This document shows positions 35,467 to 44,078 of a stretch of DNA of 64,000 nucleotides, one piece after another. Each line of letters starts with the position of its first letter. The stretch's first letter is position 1. The translations under genes were made by a program, and so were the position numbers. Source of the DNA: Mycolicibacterium setense (GTDB taxonomy: Bacteria > Actinomycetota > Actinomycetes > Mycobacteriales > Mycobacteriaceae). The stretch spans positions 558,001 to 622,000 of the forward strand of contig NZ_JTJW01000005.1 of assembly GCF_000805385.1 (NCBI RefSeq), written 5' to 3'. The notes under the pieces were generated by a model that was not told the DNA's origin, ran no database searches, and saw only the letters and a program-made list of their open reading frames with translations.

Positions 35467-35909
35467 GACCCAAGTGTGCCCGCAGTCGCATCGGAGTAAG
35501 CCAGCTTGCGCAGGACCGGTGCCACCAGCATCAGCAGATCGAATTCCAGATCCGTCAGGTTCTCCCGCATGGTGGCGTTGAGCCAGGCGTCGCGCTCGGC
35601 ACGGTCGGCCTGCAGCAATGCCGTCCCTTCTGCGGTGATCTCGATGAGTTGACGGCGACGGTCGTTGGCATCGGGACGCCGCGCGATCAGGCCGCGGCGG
35701 ACGAGTTCATTGATGCTGTCTGTCAGCGACTGCGCCCGGACGTGCAGGCGGGCGCCCATCTCCGCCGGGGTGGTGGTTCCGGTACGACTGGCCTCCCCGA
35801 GCAGCTCCAGCTGGCTCAAGGTCAGGCCGTGGTCTGGACGGTGCCGCCGCATCTGGCGGGTCACCGCCATCATCGACTCGCGTAGTTCAGTCGCCGATGT
35901 AGCTGCCAT
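35463..35909 (-). CDS. MarR-family transcriptional regulator
   Basis: A 147-aa-frame regulator (148 codons) with MarR winged-helix features: LTLSQLELLGEASRTGTTTP, the recognition segment MGARLHVRAQSLTDSINELV and the wing RRPDANDRRRQLIEITAEG. TATAAC lies 6 nt before the ATG at 35909, giving a leaderless message; this argues against the frame start at 35960. The ATACC/GGTAT palindrome at 35919-35930 overlaps that -10, so autoregulation is likely. It overlaps pmmB by ATGA and is divergent from the AbrB-type transporter. Confidence 0.86.
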   Translation of the reverse strand: MAATSATELRESMMAVTRQMRRHRPDHGLTLSQLELLGEASRTGTTTPAEMGARLHVRAQSLTDSINELVRRGLIARRPDANDRRRQLIEITAEGTALLQADRAERDAWLNATMRENLTDLEFDLLMLVAPVLRKLAYSDATAGTLGS

Positions 35910-35911
35910 GA

Positions 35912-35934
35912 ACAAGTTATACCTTGGTATTTGT
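35912..35934. promoter_or_regulatory. Palindromic MarR operator overlapping the MarR promoter
   Basis: ATACC-tt-GGTAT (35919-35930) with flanking ACAA (35912-35915) and TTGT (35931-35934) forms an imperfect palindrome. The minus-strand -10 TATAAC (35920-35915) falls inside it, so binding would block both the regulator and possibly the divergent transporter. Confidence 0.45.
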
Positions 35935-36019
35935 CCGTTCTGGCGCTTATTGAACTGCACAGGGCGTCAACAGTTTGAAGGGATAACTTACTATTTTGGT
36001 GAGGAGGTGCGAGACAGCG

Positions 36020-37183
36020 ATGACGCGGATGCTGCGATGGGCACTGCTCGTCAGCGCAACTGCCGGCGTCACCATCCCGCTCGACCTCGTCGGCGTTCCC
36101 TCGGCCGCGCTGTTCGCCGGGCTGGCGGTGGGGATCGCGCTGGCCCTGGCCGCCCTGGCCCCGAAACACATGCCGCGCCCGGCCGGGGTGATCGCCCAGG
36201 GTGTGCTCGGCGTCTACATCGGCACGATGGTCCATCACGATGCGGTCGGCGCGATCGGCTCGGACTGGTTGATCGTGCTGGCGATCACGGTGGCCACGTT
36301 GCTCCTGAGTGTCGTTGCCGGCGGGCTGCTCGGACTGCACCGCGACGTGAGCCCGCTGACCGGGTCGCTGGCGCTGGTGGCTGGTGGCGCGTCGGGTCTG
36401 GTGGCCATCGCCCGTGAGCTCGGCGGCGACGACCGCGTCGTCTCCGTCGTCCAATACCTGCGCGTGGCGCTCGTCACCGCGACCATTCCGCTCGTGGTGA
36501 CCCTCGTCTTCCACGCCGACAGGCAGGCAGCAGGGCAGGCAGTGAATGCGGGCGAAACGGTCACCGCGCCTTGGTATCTCAGCCTCGCAATGCTGGCCGT
36601 CATCGTCGCTGTCGGCGTCGTCGGCGGGCGCTGGGTCAAGCTGCCCGGTGCCGGATTGCTCGGCCCGCTCGCCCTGACGGTGGCACTGCAACTCACGGGC
36701 CTGTCCTTCGGATTGGCGGTCCCGGTATTGCTGGTGCAGGCGGCCTACATGGTGATCGGCTGGCAGGCCGGTATCGCCTTCACCCGGGAGTCGCTGCGTG
36801 CCATCGGCCGGATCCTTCCACTGGCGCTCGGGCTGATCGTGGTGCTCGGTGTGGCCACCGCGAGTCTCGGCATCGTGCTGGCCGACGTCACCGGGATGAC
36901 GCAACTCGAGGGCTACCTCGCGACCAGTCCGGGTGGGGTGTACGCCGTGCTGGCCACTGCGGTGGAAACCGGTTCCAACGTCACCTTCATCGTCGCCGCA
37001 CAGGTTCTACGGGTCCTGCTGATGCTGTTCGTCGCACCACTGATGGCCAGGGCGATGGCGAGGTTGGGCAGGCGGCGGGACCGGCGCCGCGGTGGTGCCG
37101 CAGATGTCAGCGTCGATCCAGGCCGGACAGGCGCCACGCCAGCGCCCGGCGCACGGCCGGCACCTTCCCGGCCAGCCGCATGA
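36020..37183 (+). CDS. AbrB-family (AmoA-like) membrane protein
   Basis: A 387-residue membrane protein with about ten hydrophobic segments and two AbrB-type repeats. The motifs PRPAGVIAQGVLGVYIGTMV and LEGYLATSPGGVYAVLATAV are characteristic, with duplicated halves. The family is named ammonia monooxygenase-like but its transport role is unproven. The ATG at 36020 has GAGGAGG upstream; TTG 35996 and GTG 35999 are alternatives. The last about 45 residues are an Arg/Pro/Ala tail, and the gene overlaps the convergent monooxygenase gene by 77 nt, so the annotated tail may be dispensable. Confidence 0.8.
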   Translation: MTRMLRWALLVSATAGVTIPLDLVGVPSAALFAGLAVGIALALAALAPKHMPRPAGVIAQGVLGVYIGTMVHHDAVGAIGSDWLIVLAITVATLLLSVVAGGLLGLHRDVSPLTGSLALVAGGASGLVAIARELGGDDRVVSVVQYLRVALVTATIPLVVTLVFHADRQAAGQAVNAGETVTAPWYLSLAMLAVIVAVGVVGGRWVKLPGAGLLGPLALTVALQLTGLSFGLAVPVLLVQAAYMVIGWQAGIAFTRESLRAIGRILPLALGLIVVLGVATASLGIVLADVTGMTQLEGYLATSPGGVYAVLATAVETGSNVTFIVAAQVLRVLLMLFVAPLMARAMARLGRRRDRRRGGAADVSVDPGRTGATPAPGARPAPSRPAA

Positions 37184-38282
37184 CGCGGTTGCGGATGGGT
37201 CGCCGTCGAGACGACGCGGTGGCGAGCTCGGTGAGGCGGCTGGTCATCGCCACGACGCCGCGAGCGGTGTGGTGACGTGCAGCGGCATAGTCGTCGAGCA
37301 GCGTCTCGTCGGCACCGGCGTCCAACACCTGCGAGAGGCTCTCGCCGACGATGACGGCGTCCTCGATCCCGAGGTTCATGCCCTGCCCGCCTGCCGGCGA
37401 GTGCACGTGTGCGGCGTCGCCCGCGAGCAGGATGCGGTTGTCGCGGAACGCGTCCGCGATGCGGTGATGGACCCGGAACCGGGAACCCCAGACCACTTCG
37501 TCGACCACCGCCGGCGTGGCGACCGGGCCGCGTTCGTCGAGCAGTGATTGCACAAAGGCGATGTCGGGGTGCTGCGGAGCTTCGTCCACCGTCGCCACGA
37601 TGCGGTACATCCCGTCGGGCAGCGGTGCCACCACCACGAGTCCGGCCGGAGAGAAGTAGAGAATCACCTCATCGGCCGGGACGCCGCCGGACAGGCGGAC
37701 ATCGGCCAGCGCGAACGACTTGCCGTCGCGGACGTGAGGAGCAATCCAGCCGGAGCTGCCGCCGCTGAACGCGATCCCGGCGTGTTCGCGAACCGTGCTG
37801 TGCATGCCGTCGGCGCCGACCAGGTACCGGGCCCGGATCTGCTGACCGTCGGCCAGGGTGGCGATCGCGTGGTCGACGGTCTGCCGGATCCCGGTCACGT
37901 CGGCCGGGCGCAGAACCTTGCCGCCCAGCTGCTCCAGGCGGTTGAGCAGGAACGCCTCGGTGTCGGCCTGCGAGATCATCAGTGTGTAGGGATAGGCGGT
38001 GGGCAGCTCGCTGAAGGGCACGGCGATGAGTAGGTTGTCGCGGTCCCGGATGGTGAAGGTCGGGGTGTGTACGCCGCGTGCGACGAGGTCGTCGACGACG
38101 TCGTAGGGCTCCAGCAATTCCAGGGTGTGGGGGTGGACGACGGCGGCCCGTGAGGTGTTGGTGCCCTCGGCCTGGCGGTCCACCACGACCACGTCGTGGC
38201 CGTGTTGGGTCAACACGATCGCGGCAGTCAGGCCGACGGGCCCGGCGCCGACGATCAGGACGTCGGTGGTGAAGGTCTGCAT
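37107..38282 (-). CDS. FAD-dependent aromatic-ring-type monooxygenase (PHBH/UbiH class)
   Basis: A 391-residue class A flavin monooxygenase. It has the N-terminal Rossmann motif DVLIVGAGPVGLTAAIVLTQ, the DG segment ARYLVGADGMHSTVREHAGI, and the FAD-ribityl motif RILLAGDAAHVHSPAGGQGM. Substrates are commonly phenols or antibiotics such as rifampicin or tetracycline; none can be named here. AGGAG 6 nt before the ATG at 38282 fixes the start. It is divergent from a TetR regulator with four operator-like repeats between them. Confidence 0.88.
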   Translation of the reverse strand: MQTFTTDVLIVGAGPVGLTAAIVLTQHGHDVVVVDRQAEGTNTSRAAVVHPHTLELLEPYDVVDDLVARGVHTPTFTIRDRDNLLIAVPFSELPTAYPYTLMISQADTEAFLLNRLEQLGGKVLRPADVTGIRQTVDHAIATLADGQQIRARYLVGADGMHSTVREHAGIAFSGGSSGWIAPHVRDGKSFALADVRLSGGVPADEVILYFSPAGLVVVAPLPDGMYRIVATVDEAPQHPDIAFVQSLLDERGPVATPAVVDEVVWGSRFRVHHRIADAFRDNRILLAGDAAHVHSPAGGQGMNLGIEDAVIVGESLSQVLDAGADETLLDDYAAARHHTARGVVAMTSRLTELATASSRRRPIRNRVMRLAGKVPAVRRALAWRLSGLDRR

Positions 38283-38295
38283 CTTCGACTCCTTT

Positions 38296-38325
38296 GTCAA
38301 CAACTGTTGGTCAACGCTTGTTGGC
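38296..38325. promoter_or_regulatory. Tandem TetR operator pair, monooxygenase side
   Basis: Two copies of a motif close to gTCAACnnTTGTTGGc (38296-38310 and 38310-38325) lie 13 nt upstream of the monooxygenase start, next to each other in direct orientation. They match the pair at 38353-38382. Confidence 0.5.
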
Positions 38326-38352
38326 ATCACGGTAGGACGGTTCCCGGCCGAA

Positions 38353-38382
38353 GTCAACGGTTGTTGGCCTACAATTGTTGGC
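38353..38382. promoter_or_regulatory. Tandem TetR operator pair, TetR side, overlapping the tetR -10
   Basis: GTCAACGGTTGTTGGC (38353-38368) and CCTACAATTGTTGGC (38368-38382) end immediately before the tetR ATG. The second contains TACAAT, the leaderless -10 of tetR, so occupancy would repress the regulator itself. Confidence 0.5.
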
Positions 38383-38928
38383 ATGCGACGACCGGCAGCC
38401 GAGACCAAGTCCGTCATCCTCGCCGCGGCCCGCGAGCGCTTCGCCGCCGACGGGTACGAGCGGGCCACCATCCGGGCCATCGCGGGCGATGCCGGCATCG
38501 ACCCGTCGATGGTGATGCGGTACTACGGCAACAAGGAGCGGTTGTTCGCCGCGGCCGCTGAATTCGATTTGGAATTGCCGGATCTCGCCTTGGTGCCGCA
38601 CGACCAACTGGGCGCCGCGATGGCCGCGCATTTCCTCGAGCGCTGGGAGCGCGACGAAGCACTGCTGATCTTGTTGCGGGCCGGCGTGACCAACGAGGCC
38701 GTCGCCGAGCGGATGCGGACGATCTTCGCCGCCCAACTCGCACCGGCGATCGCCAAACTGACCGCGGATGCGCCTGACACCCCGACGCGGGCGAGCCTGG
38801 TCGCCTCGCAGGTCCTCGGGATGGCGCTGTGCCGGTACGTGCTCGCCTTCGGGCCGTTGGTGGAAATGGACCGGCAGCAGATCATCGACTGGATCGGCCC
38901 CACCCTGCAGCGGTACCTGGTCGGCTAG
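38383..38928 (+). CDS. TetR-family transcriptional regulator
   Basis: A 181-residue TetR protein with N-terminal helix-turn-helix [20 protein letters not shown] and the following YYGNKERLF. The ligand pocket half is unremarkable. The ATG at 38383 has TACAAT 7 nt upstream, so it is leaderless. It probably represses the divergent flavin monooxygenase and itself through the repeats at 38296-38382. Its stop overlaps that of the convergent phosphorylase gene by four bases (CTAG, 38925-38928). Confidence 0.88.
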   Translation: MRRPAAETKSVILAAARERFAADGYERATIRAIAGDAGIDPSMVMRYYGNKERLFAAAAEFDLELPDLALVPHDQLGAAMAAHFLERWERDEALLILLRAGVTNEAVAERMRTIFAAQLAPAIAKLTADAPDTPTRASLVASQVLGMALCRYVLAFGPLVEMDRQQIIDWIGPTLQRYLVG

Positions 38929-39704
38929 ATCCGCTCGATCACCGAACGCAGCAGTGCACCCATCCGGGTCGCGGACCGGCGTCCGGCCTCGAGCACCTCG
39001 GCGTGACTGAGCGGTTCGCCGGTCATACCCGCGGCCAGGTTGGTCACCATCGAGATCGCCAATACCTGCAGGCCCGCGGCCCGGGCAGCGATCGTCTCGT
39101 GCACCGTCGACATTCCGACCAGGTCGGCGCCCAGGGTGCGCAGCATCCGGATCTCGGCCGGAGTCTCGTAGTGCGGGCCGGGCAACCCGGCGTACACGCC
39201 CTCGGCCAGCGTGGGGTCGATGTCGCGGGCCAGCGCGCGCAGCCGGGGGGAGTAGGCGTCGACCAGATCGACGAACTGCGCGCCGACCAGCGGGGATCTC
39301 GCGGTGAGATTGAGGTGGTCGCTGATCAGGACCGGCTGGCCGACCTGATACTCGGCCCGCAGGCCGCCTGCGGCGTTGGTGAGCACCACGGTCGATACGC
39401 CCGTGGCCGCCGCCGCCCGCACGGGATGAACCACATGCTGCAGGTCATGGCCCTCGTAGGCATGGATACGCCCGGCCAGGACCAGTACGCGATGGCCACG
39501 GATGCGCAGCGAGTGCACCTGGCCACCGTGCCCGGCCGCGCTCGGCGGGGTGAAGCCCGGCAGGTCGGCCATCGGCACCGTGGCCACCGGGTCGCCGAAC
39601 TCGGCCACCGCGGGCGCCCACCCCGAGCCGAGCACGACCGCGACGTCGTGGCGCTCGACTCCGGTGCGTTCGGCGATTTCGGCGGCAGCCTGGCGATCGG
39701 TCAC
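38925..39704 (-). CDS. deoD: Purine nucleoside phosphorylase
   Basis: A 259-residue trimeric-type PNP that cleaves inosine and guanosine to base and ribose 1-phosphate. Key segments are VVLGSGWAP near the N-terminus, the phosphate-contact [17 protein letters not shown], and the base-binding STVHETIAA. The end [11 protein letters not shown] is diagnostic for the trimeric family. The start is a GTG at 39704 with TAAGCT 8 nt upstream. The gene is divergent from amiB1 with 47 nt between starts. The symbol follows mycobacterial usage; the enzyme is of the PunA/PNP trimeric type. Confidence 0.92.
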   Translation of the reverse strand: MTDRQAAAEIAERTGVERHDVAVVLGSGWAPAVAEFGDPVATVPMADLPGFTPPSAAGHGGQVHSLRIRGHRVLVLAGRIHAYEGHDLQHVVHPVRAAAATGVSTVVLTNAAGGLRAEYQVGQPVLISDHLNLTARSPLVGAQFVDLVDAYSPRLRALARDIDPTLAEGVYAGLPGPHYETPAEIRMLRTLGADLVGMSTVHETIAARAAGLQVLAISMVTNLAAGMTGEPLSHAEVLEAGRRSATRMGALLRSVIERI

Positions 39705-39751
39705 GATAGGCGAGCTTATCCGCCGGAAACTGGCAGTGAGATACTGCGAGG

Positions 39752-40936
39752 ATGCCGTCTGCCACCGCCTCGCTGAGCGTCGAGGACGCCATCAATCGGC
39801 GTCGTGGCGACCTCATCGAGCTCTCGCACTCGATACACGCCGAGCCCGAGCTGGCATTCGCCGAGTACCGCAGCTGCGCCAAGACGCAGGAGCTGGTCGC
39901 GGAGTACGGATTCGAGATCACCGCCGCCGCCGGCGGGCTGGACACCGCGTTCCGGGCGACGTACGGCAGCGGCCCGCTGGTCATCGGAATCTGCGCCGAG
40001 TACGACGCATTGCCCGAAATCGGTCACGCGTGCGGGCACAACATCATCGCGGCCTCCGCCGTCGGCACCGCCCTGGCCTTGGCCGACGTCGCCGACGACT
40101 TGGGCCTGACCGTGGTGCTCGTCGGGACCCCGGCCGAGGAGCTCGGCGGTGGAAAAGTGTTGCTGCTCAACGCCGGAGTGTTCGACGACATCGCCGCCAC
40201 GGTCATGCTGCATCCCGGGCCGGTGGACATCGCCGCGGCGCGCTCGCTGGCGCTGTCGGAGGTGACGGTCGATTACACCGGCCGGGAATCGCATGCGGCG
40301 GTGGCCCCCTACCTCGGGGTCAATGCCGGCGACGCGGTCACGGTCGCGCAGGTGGCCATCGGTCTGCTGCGCCAACAGCTCATGCCGGGGCAGATGGTGC
40401 ACGGCATCGTCACCCACGGAGGGCAGGCCACCAACGTCATCCCTGGCCGGGCCGAGATGCGTTACACCATGCGAGCCACCGACATGCCGGCGCTGCGAGA
40501 GCTGGAAGGCCGTATGGGCCAGTGCTTTTCGGCCGGAGCGCTGGCAACCGGCTGTGAGCACCGGGTCACCGAGATCGGCCCTGCCTACGCCGAATTGGTG
40601 CCCGACCCATGGCTTTCCGAGACCATTCGCGCCGAGATGCGGCGCCTGGGCCGTAGTCCGTTGCCGGAGAACGTGGAGGCAAGCGTGCCGTTGGGCAGTA
40701 CCGATATGGGCAACATCAGTCAGGTGATGCCCGGGATCCATCCGGTAATCGGTATCGACTCGGGCGGGGCGGCGATCCACCAGCCGGCTTTCACCGCCGC
40801 CGCGGCGGGCCCGAGTGCCGACCAGGCTGTGCTAGAAGGCGCAATCATGTTGGCTCGCAGCGTCGTTCAGCTGGCCGAGACGCCTGCGCAGCGGGACCGG
40901 GTCTTGGAGGCGCTGCAGAGGAGGCGGTCGTCATGA
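39752..40936 (+). CDS. amiB1: M20-family amidohydrolase/aminoacylase
   Basis: A 394-residue zinc-dependent M20 peptidase-family hydrolase. Metal and catalytic residues are in [20 protein letters not shown] and the later LHPGP, with a dimerisation domain in the middle. Family members deacylate N-acyl amino acids or cleave indole-amino-acid conjugates or p-aminobenzoyl-glutamate. GATACT lies 6 nt before the ATG, suggesting a leaderless start. It overlaps the next gene by ATGA, so the two hydrolases form one operon. The symbol is taken from the M. tuberculosis homologous position. Confidence 0.87.
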   Translation: MPSATASLSVEDAINRRRGDLIELSHSIHAEPELAFAEYRSCAKTQELVAEYGFEITAAAGGLDTAFRATYGSGPLVIGICAEYDALPEIGHACGHNIIAASAVGTALALADVADDLGLTVVLVGTPAEELGGGKVLLLNAGVFDDIAATVMLHPGPVDIAAARSLALSEVTVDYTGRESHAAVAPYLGVNAGDAVTVAQVAIGLLRQQLMPGQMVHGIVTHGGQATNVIPGRAEMRYTMRATDMPALRELEGRMGQCFSAGALATGCEHRVTEIGPAYAELVPDPWLSETIRAEMRRLGRSPLPENVEASVPLGSTDMGNISQVMPGIHPVIGIDSGGAAIHQPAFTAAAAGPSADQAVLEGAIMLARSVVQLAETPAQRDRVLEALQRRRSS

Positions 40937-42099
40937 GTGTGCTGCAACACGCGGCTGCCCGCTGGTTGTCGGCCAACTACGACGAGATGGTGTCCTGGCG
41001 GCGGCATCTGCATGCCCATCCGGAACTGGGTCGCCAAGAGTTCGCCACCACCGAATTCGTGGCGCGCCACCTGGCCGACGCGGGGCTGAACCCCAAGGTA
41101 TTGCCGGGCGGCACGGGTCTGACCTGCGACTTCGGTCCCGAGGACGGCCCACGGATCGCGCTGCGCGCCGATATGGATGCTCTGCCGATGGCCGACCGCA
41201 CCGGCGCGTCCTATGCCTCGACGGTCCCCAACGTCGCGCACGCCTGCGGGCACGATGCGCACACCGCGGTGCTGCTCGGCACGGCGATGGCACTGACGTC
41301 GGTGCCGGAGTTGCCGGTCGGGGTGCGGCTGGTGTTCCAGGCCGCCGAAGAGCTCATGCCCGGTGGTGCGATCGACGCCATCAACGCGGGTGTGCTGACC
41401 GGGGTGAGCCGGATCTTCGCGCTGCACTGCGATCCGCGACTGGCCGTCGGTCGGGTGGCCACCAAGCCCGGTCCCATCACCTCGGCAGCTGATTCCATCG
41501 AGATCACCCTGCACTCGCCCGGCGGGCACACCTCCCGGCCGCACCTGACCGGTGACCTGGTCTACGGGTTGGGCACACTGATCACCGGGTTGCCCGGCGT
41601 GCTGTCTCGTCGGATCGACCCGCGCCACGACACCGTGATGGTGTGGGGCGCGGTCAATGCCGGCGTGGCCGCCAATGCCATTCCGCAGATCGGAACTCTG
41701 GCCGGGACCATCCGCACCGCGAGCCGCGATACCTGGTTGACTCTGGAATCCATTGTGGAAGAGACGGTTACGACGCTGTTGGCCCCGCTGAACATCTCCC
41801 ACAGCCTCAACTACCGGCGCGGTGTGCCTCCGGTGGTGAACGAAGAGGTGTCCACCCGCATCCTCACCCACGCGATCGAGGCCGTCGGCCCCGACGTGCT
41901 CGCCGACACCCATCAGTCGGGCGGCGGCGAGGACTTCTCCTGGTACCTCGAAGACGTGCCCGGTGCCATGGGGCGGCTCGGGGTGTGGAGCGGGCAGGGC
42001 CCGCAGCTCGATCTGCATCAGCCCACGTTCGACATCGACGAGCGTGCGCTCGGGGTCGGCGTGCGCACGATGGTCAACATCGTCGCCGCGTCCGCCTAG
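40933..42099 (+). CDS. amiA1: M20-family amidohydrolase (hippuricase-like)
   Basis: A 388-residue second M20 hydrolase, paralogous to its upstream partner. Metal site segments are VAHACGHDAHTAVLLGT and QAAEELMPGGA, with HSPGGHTSRPH and GGGEDFSWYL later. The HACGHDAH form is typical of hippurate hydrolase/IAA-amino-acid hydrolases. The ATG at 40933 overlaps the stop of the preceding gene (ATGA), so equimolar translation and possibly a heteromeric enzyme are plausible. The substrate is unknown. Confidence 0.87.
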   Translation: MSVLQHAAARWLSANYDEMVSWRRHLHAHPELGRQEFATTEFVARHLADAGLNPKVLPGGTGLTCDFGPEDGPRIALRADMDALPMADRTGASYASTVPNVAHACGHDAHTAVLLGTAMALTSVPELPVGVRLVFQAAEELMPGGAIDAINAGVLTGVSRIFALHCDPRLAVGRVATKPGPITSAADSIEITLHSPGGHTSRPHLTGDLVYGLGTLITGLPGVLSRRIDPRHDTVMVWGAVNAGVAANAIPQIGTLAGTIRTASRDTWLTLESIVEETVTTLLAPLNISHSLNYRRGVPPVVNEEVSTRILTHAIEAVGPDVLADTHQSGGGEDFSWYLEDVPGAMGRLGVWSGQGPQLDLHQPTFDIDERALGVGVRTMVNIVAASA

Positions 42100-42112
42100 C
42101 TCTTCCGCCCGG

Positions 42113-42580
42113 CTACGGCCCGATATTGCGGGCGGGACGGGTACGCAGATCGTGCACATACTCCGCCGGTGCACCGGCGATCTCCGCGGCGTCGGCCATC
42201 ACCCCGAGATAGCGCGCCGAGGGCAGGCCGCCCTCCCAGGCGTCGACCACGTAGAGCCAGGCCAACACCGGGTCGGTGGTGGTGTCCGACGACAGCCGGT
42301 GCACCCGGCAGCGGATCTTTTTGTGGAACCCGAGTTCGGATCCCTCCCAGTGGTCGAGGCTCTGCTCGTCGGCCGGCGTCATGTCGTAGAGCACGACGAA
42401 AACCTTCGACAGCGGATCCTCGACGACGGTCGCCAGCGCGCCTTCCCAGCCGATGTCCTCACCGCCGAACGTCAGCCGCCAGCCGTGCAGCCACCCGGTA
42501 CCCGCCATCGGCGAGTGCGGCGCCCGCTCGAGCATTTGCTCCGGGTGCATATTCGATCCATACGCGGCGTACAGCGGCAC
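42113..42580 (-). CDS. Gamma-glutamylcyclotransferase-fold protein
   Basis: A 155-residue GGCT/AIG2-like protein (Rv3304 type). It opens with the substrate-loop motif YAAYGSN and continues with MLERAPHSPMAGTGWLHGW. The candidate acidic catalytic residue lies near DHWEGSELGF. Family members release 5-oxoproline from gamma-glutamyl amines. That reaction would tie in with polyamine or glutathione-like metabolism, but no direct link is visible. It is convergent with amiA1 and divergent from lpdA. Confidence 0.83.
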   Translation of the reverse strand: MPLYAAYGSNMHPEQMLERAPHSPMAGTGWLHGWRLTFGGEDIGWEGALATVVEDPLSKVFVVLYDMTPADEQSLDHWEGSELGFHKKIRCRVHRLSSDTTTDPVLAWLYVVDAWEGGLPSARYLGVMADAAEIAGAPAEYVHDLRTRPARNIGP

Positions 42581-42621
42581 GGTAAGACAGCTTAATCGGC
42601 GAAGTTGGTTAGGTTGGTCCC

Positions 42622-44037
42622 GTGGCTACCCGCATCGTGATCATCGGCGGCGGACCCGCCGGCTATGAGGCGGCGCTCGTCGCCGCTGCCCGCGGCCCTG
42701 AGGTCGCTCACGTCACCATCGTCGACAGCGACGGCATCGGCGGCGCGTGCGTGCTGTGGGATTGCGTGCCGTCCAAGACGTTCATCGCCTCCACGGGTGT
42801 GCGCACCGAACTGCGGCGTGCCCCCAACCTGGGATATTCGCTCGATTTCGAGCAGTCCAAGATCTCACTGCCCGAGATCAACGAGCGGGTGAAGACACTG
42901 GCCACAGCCCAGTCCGACGACATTGCCGGACGGCTGCGCGGCGACGGCATCGAGTTGATCGCGGGCCGTGGCGAGCTCATCGACGACGTCCCCGGCATGG
43001 CCCAGCACCGGGTCAAGGTCACCGGCGCCGACGGTGAGATCAGCCAGCTGACCGCCGATGTGGTGTTGATCGCCACCGGTGCCAGCCCCCGGGTGCTGCC
43101 CAACGCCGCGCCCGACGGGGAACGCATCCTCAACTGGCGCCAGCTCTACGACCTCGACGCGCTGCCCGAACATCTCGTGGTGGTGGGGTCGGGCGTGACC
43201 GGCGCGGAGTTCGTCAACGCCTACACCGAGCTCGGGGTCACCGTGACGGTGGTGGCCAGCCGCGACCAGATCCTGCCGCACGAGGACTCCGACGCGGCCG
43301 CGGTGCTGGAGGAGGTGTTCTCCGAACGCGGCGTCACGCTGATCAAGAACGCCCGGGCGGAGTCGGTCACCCGCACCGACGGCGGCGTGCTCGTCACCAT
43401 GGCCGACGGTCGCACCGTCGAGGGCAGTCACGCCCTGATGACGGTCGGTTCGGTTCCCAATACAAGTGGTCTCGGCCTTGAGCGTGTCGGCATCGAACTC
43501 GGGCCCGGCAACTACCTCAAAGTCGACCGGGTGTCGCGGACCACGGTGCCGGGCATCTACGCGGCGGGGGACTGCACCGGGTTGCTTCCGCTGGCCTCGG
43601 TGGCGGCCATGCAGGGACGCATCGCGATGTATCACGCGCTGGGAGAGGCGGTGGCCCCGATCCGGTTGCGGACCGTCGCCGCCGCGGTGTTCACCCGCCC
43701 GGAGATCGCCGCCGTCGGCGTGCCGCAGGCCGCGATCGACGACGGGTCGGTGCCGGCCCGCACCCTTACGCTGCCGCTCAACACGAATGCCCGGGCCAAG
43801 ATGTCGAGCCTGCGCCGCGGCTTCGTCAAGATCTTCTGCCGCCCGGCCACCGGCGTGGTGATCGGCGGTGTGGTGGTGGCACCCATCGCCTCCGAGCTGA
43901 TCCTGCCCATCGCCCTGGCTGTGCAGAACGGCATCCCCGTCGACGAGCTGGCCCAGACGTTCTCGGTGTACCCGTCGTTGTCCGGCTCGATCACCGAGGC
44001 GGCACGCCAATTGATGAAACACGACGACCTGGACTAG
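42622..44037 (+). CDS. lpdA: Flavoprotein disulfide-reductase-like NAD(P)H:quinone reductase
   Basis: A 471-residue homodimeric-type flavoprotein. The FAD motif GGGPAGYEAALVAA is followed by the redox region GGACVLWDCVPSKTF with Cys43 and Cys48. The NAD(P)H motif is VVVGSGVTGAEFVN, and GIYAAGDCTG completes FAD binding. The catalytic His of lipoamide dehydrogenases is missing: the C-terminal motif reads VYPSLSGSITE with Tyr instead of His. It is therefore unlikely to be a true lipoamide dehydrogenase; Rv3303c is known as a quinone reductase. The start is a GTG with TAGGTT 6 nt upstream (leaderless). Confidence 0.9.
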   Translation: MATRIVIIGGGPAGYEAALVAAARGPEVAHVTIVDSDGIGGACVLWDCVPSKTFIASTGVRTELRRAPNLGYSLDFEQSKISLPEINERVKTLATAQSDDIAGRLRGDGIELIAGRGELIDDVPGMAQHRVKVTGADGEISQLTADVVLIATGASPRVLPNAAPDGERILNWRQLYDLDALPEHLVVVGSGVTGAEFVNAYTELGVTVTVVASRDQILPHEDSDAAAVLEEVFSERGVTLIKNARAESVTRTDGGVLVTMADGRTVEGSHALMTVGSVPNTSGLGLERVGIELGPGNYLKVDRVSRTTVPGIYAAGDCTGLLPLASVAAMQGRIAMYHALGEAVAPIRLRTVAAAVFTRPEIAAVGVPQAAIDDGSVPARTLTLPLNTNARAKMSSLRRGFVKIFCRPATGVVIGGVVVAPIASELILPIALAVQNGIPVDELAQTFSVYPSLSGSITEAARQLMKHDDLD

Positions 44038-44078
44038 AGAATCGGGCGGATCCGACGTCGCCCACGTAGCCTGGGATC

